A stretch of 7,248 nucleotides of DNA from an uncultured Opitutia bacterium (GTDB lineage: Bacteria; Verrucomicrobiota; Verrucomicrobiia; Opitutales; UBA953), in the NCBI GenBank assembly GCA_903957465.1, contig CAJBPJ010000311.1:1-7248 (forward strand). The letters run 5' to 3'. A model generated the notes under the pieces. The model saw only the letters and a program-made list of their open reading frames with translations. It was not told where the DNA came from and did not search any database. The position numbers were made by a program, and so were the translations under genes. This document shows positions 1 to 5,349 of this stretch, in pieces. The stretch's first letter is position 1. Each line of letters begins with the position of its first letter.

Positions 1-713
1 GAAGGATCACTAACCGCTTCACCTGTCGTATTCGTATACACCGTTACTTTGGGTGTGTTAAATGGAATGTCTTTGAGGAATTTCTCAAAGGCAGCACGTG
101 CAGGCTCCATCAGGCGACTATGATACGCGCCGGCAACTGTGAGTGCTTTAACGAGCTTGAAAGGACCAAACTCTTTAGCACGTGCCACGGCAGCATTCAC
201 TTTCTCAGCCTCACCTGAAATGACAACCTGCCCAGGGCAGTTGAAATTAGCCGCTTGGATATCAAAGGCAGCGCAGAGTTTAGCAATATCATCGCGCGAG
301 CCGCCAATCACTGCAGCCATACCGCCCTTAGATGACTCACAGGCTTGCTGCATCAAACGACCACGCTCGGCAACAATGCGTAAACCCGTCTCAAAATCCC
401 ATACGCCCGCATAGGCATATGCTGTTAGTTCGCCAAGGGAGAGGCCGAGACATGCCTTGAGATCCTTAAGGTGGCCGCGTTCGCGCAGGATTTCAGCAAT
501 CGCATAGCCCTGCACATAGAGCGCAGGCTGACAGACGCGGGTCTCGGTCAGAGTCTCGGCCGGTCCGTTGAAGCAAACCTCCTTAAGGTCGAACGGAAGG
601 ACCTTAGCTGCCCGGTCGTAAATCGATTTAGCGACAGGGTTAGCCTCATAGAGAGACTTGCCCATACCTACAACTTGTGCGCCTTGGCCAGAGAAGAGCA
701 GAGCGATTGACAT
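1..713 (-). CDS. fabD: Malonyl-CoA:ACP transacylase FabD (C-terminus beyond the window)
   Basis: FabD moves the malonyl group from malonyl-CoA to acyl carrier protein in the cytoplasm, supplying the extender unit for type II fatty-acid synthesis. The first 237 residues are visible; typical members are about 300-310, so roughly the last quarter is missing. Seen directly: the N-terminal motif LFSGQGAQ (residues 6-13, with oxyanion-hole Gln10), the nucleophile elbow GLSLGE with Ser92, the conserved Arg117 in AERGRLM that binds the malonyl carboxylate, and the catalytic His198 in GAYHSRLM. All key residues in the visible part are intact, so the gene appears functional. The elbow has Leu where E. 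coli has His (GHSLGE), a variant I associate with plant and PVC-type enzymes. The ATG at 713 is the only start placing the SGQG motif at the usual distance; the AAAATG 28 bases upstream is out of frame. There is no clear ribosome binding site. It lies 50 bases after the haem-protein stop and may be co-transcribed with it. Confidence 0.95.
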   Translation of the reverse strand, partial: MSIALLFSGQGAQVVGMGKSLYEANPVAKSIYDRAAKVLPFDLKEVCFNGPAETLTETRVCQPALYVQGYAIAEILRERGHLKDLKACLGLSLGELTAYAYAGVWDFETGLRIVAERGRLMQQACESSKGGMAAVIGGSRDDIAKLCAAFDIQAANFNCPGQVVISGEAEKVNAAVARAKEFGPFKLVKALTVAGAYHSRLMEPARAAFEKFLKDIPFNTPKVTVYTNTTGEAVSDP

Positions 714-763
714 GCCTGACCGTAGGACAACTTTGCGGCATTTTGCGAGCCAGCAATCCGCCC

Positions 764-3283
764 TTACTTTTGGTAAAGACGGTCAGCTTTATTTCCACCT
801 GCCAACACATAGGCCATTAAATCTGTCATCTCTTTTTCATTAAGCGCATTCACTAAACCAGCGGGCATTGAACTGGTTGCGGAACGCTCGACTGATTGAA
901 TGTCAGAGTGATTCAGTGTCACCTGCTGAGATGGATAAAAAGGATTGATAGAGACCTGCACTTTATCGGCAGTATCTGAAATGATTCGTCCGATAAATTT
1001 CGTTCCATCTGCACGGACGATGACAGACTGCGCATACTGATCTGACACCACCGTACTTGGATTGACGATACTTTGAATAAGGTCGGCGGGCGTCATCCGT
1101 GAACCGACACCGGTTAAATCCGGCGCCTGCGCACCGCCAAGATCTCCGATGCGGTGACACATCGAACAGGCAGCAGCCTTGAACATACGCTGCCCGTTAT
1201 CGAAATTATGACCGTTGGACTTTTTCCATGCAGCGAGGATTCCGTCCTCGGTCCAGCTACGGCCAGGCCCCTTGGCGACGGGAAGCACTTCAGTGACTTT
1301 CGGTGCTTTAATCTCGGCGTAGGCTGCGCGCTCAGCCTCAGGAACATTCTCGAGTGCAGCCTTGCGAATATTGACGACAAAACCGCGCAAGCTGTGTCCG
1401 CCTTTGGCTTGGGTCATCTCATCGAGCATCCCAAAGAATTCTTGGCGCAACTCTGGCGTCCAACCAACTTTAGCCCGTGCGAGGTAGACGGCGTATCCGA
1501 TGCGAACGTTAGTCTGAGTCACTACTAATGCCGCGTTAACATCCTTGGCATAATTACCATTTCGCGTGAGTAGATCGCTATCGACCGAGAGACCTGGTTG
1601 CGCCTTCGCCTCACGCATCCGTTGAATGATTTTTGCCGGAGCCTCGGGTGCTTCAACTGCAACAGCGAGTTCCGCCAATTGACGGCCCAGCGCATCCGTT
1701 CGCCCGGAAAAAGTACTCTGCGGTGTGATTCTGCGTAATTCTGCTTTGAAGTCACGCTGCACTCCGACAGAGACCGCGGGTACATCGTAACGAGCCAATG
1801 CGACGTGCATCACGCGAACGAGGTCTTCGTAGGCATTTTTCATGGCAATCTCCATGATCCTCTGGAATTGATCCTCGGACTTTGGGTTGCCACAGCGTGC
1901 AAGGGCCAAGGCGGCATTAAGTTGAAGCCAATCGGTGATTTCGCGCGGAGTGCATACCACGTGCTTCTGCCAAAGCTCGACGGGCTGAGCCTCGACGACG
2001 ATACGCGCAGCGTAGCGAATCCAGAAGTCCTTATGCCCCATCAGCGGCCAAGCTTTGTCGAGCGCGATAGCTGGCACAGTCGATAGGCGAAGTTGTTCGA
2101 GTTCACGGCGAAGTTTCTGCTCGGGCGTAGCCGCGTACCAACCGACGGGTACAGTTGGTTCGGCGCCGGTGTAGCGAATGCGGTAAAGTACGCTCTGGGA
2201 ACCACGACCACCCACCGTAAGGTAAAGTGCACCGTCCTGAGGACGTACGACGATGTCTGTAAGCGGGAACGGTTTACCCGCCGCGAAAACTTCTTTCTTC
2301 GCTGACCAAGCAGCACCGTTAGGCGTCAGGTGAATCGCATAAAGCGTCCCATATGTCCAATCGCAGGCGAAGAAGGCGCGTTGGTAACGAGCGGGGAACT
2401 TGGCGCCGGTTCCGAAGGCGACGCCGGTCGGGCTACCCGGACCGATATCGAGGATGGGCGGCTGTGTGTCGATGGTCGGCTCAGGGATACAGGCTGAGCC
2501 AGAGCGCCAACCGAGTTCTCCACCAGGCGTTGCGAGGTAGATGCGAGTCGGACGGTACCATGGGGCGCCCATGTCCCACTCCATGTCGCTATCGAAAGTA
2601 AAGATATCGCCGTCCGGAGCCACCGCTAGGTCGTAAGCATTGCGCATGCCGACTGTCACACGCTGCCAACCAGTGCCGTCTTGATTCATGCGAGCAATCC
2701 AACCGCCTACTGCGCGGATGCCGACAGCATGACCGTTGGGATCCTCGAAACGATCAACCAAAGTGTCTTCAGCCCAATGTGGTTTGGGCCCTGGTAACTC
2801 GTCGGCCGGTAACTTCGTATGGTTGCCTGCGATGACGAGGATGGTGCCGTCGCGATCGAGTACGAGCTGGTGCGGGCCGTGTTCACCTGATCCTTGGATG
2901 CGTCGCAGCAAGACTTGATCCGAAAAAGAGCCGTCGGCCTGGGGATCACGTAAACGCCAAATGCCGGTGTTACTCCCCTCGGCGACAATTGCATAAAGTG
3001 AGTTTTGGACAAAGAGCAGACCGTGAGCTCCCTTAAACTTTGTCGCGATGGACGTGACAACTGGCTTGCTTGGATCAGACAACGCTATGCGCCAAAGCCC
3101 ACCGCCTTGGTCGCCAGCAACGAGATCGCCATTGGGAGCGACCGCAAGACTGACCCATGACCCCTGCGTAGCCTTAGGAACCGTGTAGACTGTCTCCGCG
3201 ACAAAGCCTTGGGGTACACTAAAAGGCTCTTGGGCGAACACGCGTACGCATACCAATGCGAGCAGTAAGCTAAGACGGGGCAT
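764..3283 (-). CDS. Secreted beta-propeller / helical-repeat / PVC-type haem-binding c-type cytochrome protein
   Basis: An 839-residue exported protein. Residues 1-17 form a signal peptide (MPRLSLLLAL core, likely cleavage after VFA). Residues about 20-372 resemble the glucose/sorbosone-dehydrogenase-like propeller seen in PVC haem proteins, with repeated blade-like segments such as LAVAPNGDL (46-54), LVLDRDGTI (140-148) and LAVAPDGDI (219-227), and the strongly conserved stretch MEWDMGAPWYRPTR (234-247). Residues about 400-660 are alpha-helical and Ala/Leu-rich, consistent with HEAT-like repeats. The C-terminal 140 residues are a PVC-type haem domain: CSMCH at 706-710 attaches haem c, followed by PDLTGVGSR (719-727), a region matching IVNPS (739-743), and Met806 in SSMPAGL as likely distal ligand. 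Such proteins act in the periplasm and are presumed to couple oxidation of an organic substrate to electron transfer; the substrate is unknown. The start at 3283 was chosen because it begins exactly at the signal peptide; the frame stays open 53 codons further but that extension overlaps yjdM and has no export signal. Exact domain borders are estimates. Confidence 0.9.
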   Translation of the reverse strand: MPRLSLLLALVCVRVFAQEPFSVPQGFVAETVYTVPKATQGSWVSLAVAPNGDLVAGDQGGGLWRIALSDPSKPVVTSIATKFKGAHGLLFVQNSLYAIVAEGSNTGIWRLRDPQADGSFSDQVLLRRIQGSGEHGPHQLVLDRDGTILVIAGNHTKLPADELPGPKPHWAEDTLVDRFEDPNGHAVGIRAVGGWIARMNQDGTGWQRVTVGMRNAYDLAVAPDGDIFTFDSDMEWDMGAPWYRPTRIYLATPGGELGWRSGSACIPEPTIDTQPPILDIGPGSPTGVAFGTGAKFPARYQRAFFACDWTYGTLYAIHLTPNGAAWSAKKEVFAAGKPFPLTDIVVRPQDGALYLTVGGRGSQSVLYRIRYTGAEPTVPVGWYAATPEQKLRRELEQLRLSTVPAIALDKAWPLMGHKDFWIRYAARIVVEAQPVELWQKHVVCTPREITDWLQLNAALALARCGNPKSEDQFQRIMEIAMKNAYEDLVRVMHVALARYDVPAVSVGVQRDFKAELRRITPQSTFSGRTDALGRQLAELAVAVEAPEAPAKIIQRMREAKAQPGLSVDSDLLTRNGNYAKDVNAALVVTQTNVRIGYAVYLARAKVGWTPELRQEFFGMLDEMTQAKGGHSLRGFVVNIRKAALENVPEAERAAYAEIKAPKVTEVLPVAKGPGRSWTEDGILAAWKKSNGHNFDNGQRMFKAAACSMCHRIGDLGGAQAPDLTGVGSRMTPADLIQSIVNPSTVVSDQYAQSVIVRADGTKFIGRIISDTADKVQVSINPFYPSQQVTLNHSDIQSVERSATSSMPAGLVNALNEKEMTDLMAYVLAGGNKADRLYQK
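1154..1168 (-). other. Haem c attachment motif CXXCH within the PVC-type haem protein
   Basis: The minus strand reads TGT TCG ATG TGT CAC, encoding C-S-M-C-H (residues 706-710). The two cysteines form thioether bonds to haem and the histidine is the proximal iron ligand. This is the only CXXCH in the protein, so it should be a mono-haem cytochrome, matured in the periplasm. Confidence 0.92.
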
Positions 3284-3352
3284 CGGTTTTAGACCAAAAT
3301 CATCCACAAAGGTTCCGCTTGCTGCAAACTGAAAGGGCTCACTGATTGAGGG
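3284..3352. promoter_or_regulatory. Divergent intergenic region between the haem-protein gene and yjdM
   Basis: This 69-base gap separates two divergently oriented starts, so it should carry both promoters unless one lies inside a coding region. I found no sigma-70-like -35/-10 pair with good spacing on either strand. Towards yjdM there is a purine-rich GAAAGGG (3331-3337), about 15 bases before the ATG, and TTGAGGG directly abutting it, so neither is ideally spaced as a ribosome binding site. Towards the haem gene, TCTAAA sits only a few bases before the ATG, too close for an ordinary -10. The regulatory role is inferred from layout alone. Confidence 0.35.
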
Positions 3353-3694
3353 ATGTCCATCGACCCTTCTGCGTGTCCCGAATGCACGATGACCGACATC
3401 GCTGGACATGCCGACAAATGGGAGTGTATGACCTGCGGACATGAATGGCCGCGCGAAGTCGCGACTGAGATAACGGATGGCCCGAAGGTTGTGCGTGACG
3501 CCGTGGGCAATATCCTGACCGATGGAGACACCGTCGTACTCATCAAGGACCTTAAACTACGCGGTTCGTCGCAGGTACTTAAACAAGGCACCAAAGCTAA
3601 AGATATCCGTTTGGTCGACGGCGACCACGACATCGACTGCAAAATCGACGGTACAAAAATGGGCCTCAAGTCTTGCTTCGTAAAGAAGGCGTAA
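3353..3694 (+). CDS. yjdM: YjdM/PhnA-family zinc-ribbon protein
   Basis: A 113-residue cytoplasmic protein matching the small family formerly called PhnA (alkylphosphonate uptake operon protein), named YjdM in E. coli, where it is about 111 residues, so this copy is full length. Residues 8-32 form a zinc ribbon with CPEC (8-11) and CMTC (25-28), followed by GHEW (29-32). The C-terminal domain (about 45-113) carries the family signatures KDLKLRGSS (65-73), GTKAKDIRLV (79-88) and DGDHDIDCKIDG (89-100), ending in FVKKA. The biochemical role of the family is not established; it is distinct from the phosphonoacetate hydrolase also called PhnA, so a phosphonate role should not be assumed. No phn genes are visible here. 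It is the only plus-strand gene in the window, divergent from the haem protein and convergent with parB, so it is probably transcribed alone. The start gives the exact family N-terminus a few residues before the first Cys pair. Confidence 0.93.
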   Translation: MSIDPSACPECTMTDIAGHADKWECMTCGHEWPREVATEITDGPKVVRDAVGNILTDGDTVVLIKDLKLRGSSQVLKQGTKAKDIRLVDGDHDIDCKIDGTKMGLKSCFVKKA

Positions 3695-3697
3695 GAC

Positions 3698-3712
3698 GGC
3701 GCTGGCGGCGCC
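3698..3712. terminator. GC-rich hairpin between convergent yjdM and parB, possible transcription barrier
   Basis: GGCGC, a five-base loop TGGCG, then GCGCC form a perfect five-pair GC stem beginning three bases after the yjdM stop codon. No uninterrupted T-run follows directly on either strand; a T-rich stretch begins only at about 3726 on the plus strand. It is well placed to slow RNA polymerase at the convergent junction, but it is not a canonical intrinsic terminator and the stem is short. Confidence 0.35.
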
Positions 3713-3748
3713 ATACGCAACGAGACTTTAATCCTTAGTCTTTATTCT

Positions 3749-4663
3749 TTAGTCTCCCTTAAGTCCCAGCTTCTCGAGAATACGGCGGAGATCTTCATCG
3801 CCGACGTAACGAATCGTAATCTGTCCATTGGGACCACGACGTACCACGGTGACGGGTGCAGCTAAGTGTGAAGTCAGACGCTTTTGAATATCGGCTAGCA
3901 CGTCAGCGACCTTGCGACGGCGGTCATGTGGACGGGCCGCTTGGAGTTGGTGAATGAGCTTTTCAGTCGCACGCACCGAAAGATCGTCTTCGACAATCCG
4001 ACGTGCTGCCTGGATTTGATGCGAAGCCTGCTCAAGTCCGAGCAAAGCCTTCGCATGACCTGCACTCAATTTCCCCTTCGTTAAATAGCCTAAAACTTCG
4101 CGATCCAATTGTAGCAGTCGGACTGAATTGGCTATGGTCGCACGCGGCTTACCGAGACGCTCGGAAACCGCTTCTTGGGTTAATTTAAAATCGCGCATCA
4201 ACGAAGCAATCCCGAGGGCTTCATCGACTGGGTTAAGATCTGCACGTTGTAAGTTTTCGACCAAAGCAAGCACCGCACTCGCAGCGTCATTTACTTCCAA
4301 GACGCGCGCAGGGATTAGCTTAATACCTAATAACTTAAATGCACGGAGACGACGCTCGCCCGCAATCAATTCATAACCGCCCGCAACTTTACGAACAACC
4401 ACCGGTTGAATGAGACCTTCTGCGCGAATGGATTCCGCAAGTTCCTTGACCGACTGGTCATCAAATTCACGACGCGGCTGACGCGGATTGGGTACAATCT
4501 GTCCGACAGGTACTTCAAGAATACCAACAGCAGCGGATGGCGCTGGCGTGGAAGTCGTTACCCCAGGAATAGGTGCGGGAGTCGGTGTAGGTTTATTGCC
4601 AGCTCCACCGGCAATTAAATTGCCAAGGCCGCGTCCAAGATTCGATTTTTTAGGGGTGCTCAT
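3749..4663 (-). CDS. parB: Chromosome-partitioning protein ParB (Spo0J family)
   Basis: ParB is a DNA-binding CTPase that loads at parS sites near the origin, spreads as a sliding clamp, and works with ParA and SMC in chromosome segregation. The 304-residue length is typical. Seen directly: the N-terminal LGRGLGNLI (9-17), the usual ParA-contacting segment; a Pro/Ala/Thr-rich linker (about 24-45); the ParB N-terminal nucleotide-binding domain starting near VPVGQIVPNPRQPRREF (51-67), with GERRLRA (102-108) as the CTP-binding box; ENLQRADLNPVDEA (136-149); a helix-turn-helix at about 161-183 (LTQEAVSERLGKPRATI); LSAGHAKALL (199-208); and a C-terminal dimerisation region (about 265-304). All core motifs are present. 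The gene ends in TAA, with a second in-frame TAA seven codons later. Its ATG lies 20 bases after the LysM gene's stop, so it is very likely co-transcribed with that gene. parA is not adjacent on either side, which differs from the common parA-parB order. Confidence 0.97.
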   Translation of the reverse strand: MSTPKKSNLGRGLGNLIAGGAGNKPTPTPAPIPGVTTSTPAPSAAVGILEVPVGQIVPNPRQPRREFDDQSVKELAESIRAEGLIQPVVVRKVAGGYELIAGERRLRAFKLLGIKLIPARVLEVNDAASAVLALVENLQRADLNPVDEALGIASLMRDFKLTQEAVSERLGKPRATIANSVRLLQLDREVLGYLTKGKLSAGHAKALLGLEQASHQIQAARRIVEDDLSVRATEKLIHQLQAARPHDRRRKVADVLADIQKRLTSHLAAPVTVVRRGPNGQITIRYVGDEDLRRILEKLGLKGD

Positions 4664-4683
4664 GTTAAATCAGCCTAAGGGGA

Positions 4684-5286
4684 TTAGGGCTGAGGGATGA
4701 AGATTTCGGAGTCTGCCTTAACTTGGTTAGGATTGTCCATCTGGTTCGCTTTCAAAATCCATTCAACCTTCGATCCGTTACGACGAGCAATCCCACTTAA
4801 AGACTCGCCCGCCTTCACCTTGTAACGAATGCCGGTACGGGGCATATCGGGTGGCAGGTTATCTGTTGGACGCGTTGCTGCAGGTTGTGCAGCTGGTTCA
4901 GCTGTTTGCGTCACAGGCTGTACCGCAGATGGCGTTGATACAGGCACAACCGCTGTCGCGTTGGTTCGATTCGCAAGCGCTGCATTCACCTGCTTAGTAA
5001 ATGTCGCAAAAGCGGCATCGAGTTCCGTGCGCAGTGCGTTCGTCTTCTTATCGACTTCGGCGAGAATGGCTTGGCGATCTGCCGTTGAATTTCCAGCTGC
5101 AGGTGCAGGATTCGCACGCAACGCACGGATGGCATTTTGCAAATCGGTGATTTGCTCTGAGAGACGGGCGACGTCCATACGAACCTGCGCAACGTCTTGT
5201 TCGAGGCCGGCGACCTGCGAAGCCGAAGGCGATTGCTGTGCAAAGAGTGCAGAAGTGAATAATAAACAGGCGGACAGGCGATTCAT
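4684..5286 (-). CDS. Exported coiled-coil LysM peptidoglycan-binding protein
   Basis: A 200-residue protein with an N-terminal signal peptide (residues 1-16, hydrophobic ACLLFTSALFA, cleavage before QQS). After export, residues about 24-58 and 72-105 have heptad-like spacing of hydrophobic residues with many Gln, Asp and Arg, suggesting coiled coils and thus oligomerisation. A Pro/Ala/Thr/Val-rich linker (about 110-150) leads to one C-terminal LysM domain (153-198): YKVKAGESLSGIARRNGSKV at its start and QVKADSEIFIP at its end match the family closely. LysM binds N-acetylglucosamine-containing glycans, so the protein should sit on peptidoglycan in the periplasm. No catalytic domain is present, so a structural or scaffolding role is inferred. 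It lies between the copper ATPase (63-base gap) and parB (20-base gap). The ATG was chosen because it begins the signal peptide; no good ribosome binding site precedes it. I do not recognise a named gene. Confidence 0.88.
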   Translation of the reverse strand: MNRLSACLLFTSALFAQQSPSASQVAGLEQDVAQVRMDVARLSEQITDLQNAIRALRANPAPAAGNSTADRQAILAEVDKKTNALRTELDAAFATFTKQVNAALANRTNATAVVPVSTPSAVQPVTQTAEPAAQPAATRPTDNLPPDMPRTGIRYKVKAGESLSGIARRNGSKVEWILKANQMDNPNQVKADSEIFIPQP

Positions 5287-5305
5287 CGGGAGGGGCTTAA
5301 GGACT

Positions 5306-5338
5306 ATTAGACTTAACGGACTGGATGCCCTCTGACAA
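5306..5338 (-). promoter_or_regulatory. Weak candidate promoter for the LysM-parB pair
   Basis: On the minus strand, TTGTCA (5338-5333, five of six matches to the sigma-70 -35) is followed by TCTAAT (5311-5306, five of six to the -10), but the spacer is 21 bases instead of about 17, which makes function doubtful. If used, it would give a 5' leader of roughly a dozen bases before the LysM start. The -10-like hexamer sits in the loop of a five-pair inverted repeat, TTAAG (5297-5301) and CTTAA (5312-5316). Read-through from the ATPase gene is an equally good explanation. Confidence 0.22.
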
Positions 5339-5349
5339 GGATGGGACGC

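Noticed and set aside
71..90. Perfect seven-base inverted repeat CTTTGAG / CTCAAAG with a six-base loop
   Set aside because: It lies within fabD coding sequence, encodes ordinary residues, and has no T-run or other regulatory context.
95..1963. CACGTG hexamers at 95-100, 179-184 and 1958-1963, resembling the core of the parS site used by ParB
   Set aside because: None has the flanking arms of the 16-base parS palindrome (GTTTC and GAAAC sides), and all lie inside coding sequence, so they look like chance occurrences.
2353..2601. Arg-rich plus-strand open frame inside the haem-protein gene
   Set aside because: The Arg runs come from reading propeller codons on the wrong strand; there is no recognisable domain and the minus-strand product is well supported.
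3722..3756. GAGACT / AGTCTC inverted repeat and related AGTCTTT repeats near the parB stop
   Set aside because: The stem is only six bases with a 23-base AT-rich loop and does not extend, so it is too weak to call a terminator or operator.
5266..5277. Possible lipobox L-S-A-C at residues 4-7 of the LysM protein
   Set aside because: The hydrophobic core follows the Cys rather than preceding it, so a type II lipoprotein signal is not formed; a normal signal peptide ending in LFA fits better.
4829..5335. 168-codon open frame antisense to the LysM gene
   Set aside because: The sequence is low-complexity Ala/Arg/Ser/Val without motifs, and the opposite strand encodes a clear signal peptide and LysM domain; it is a shadow frame.
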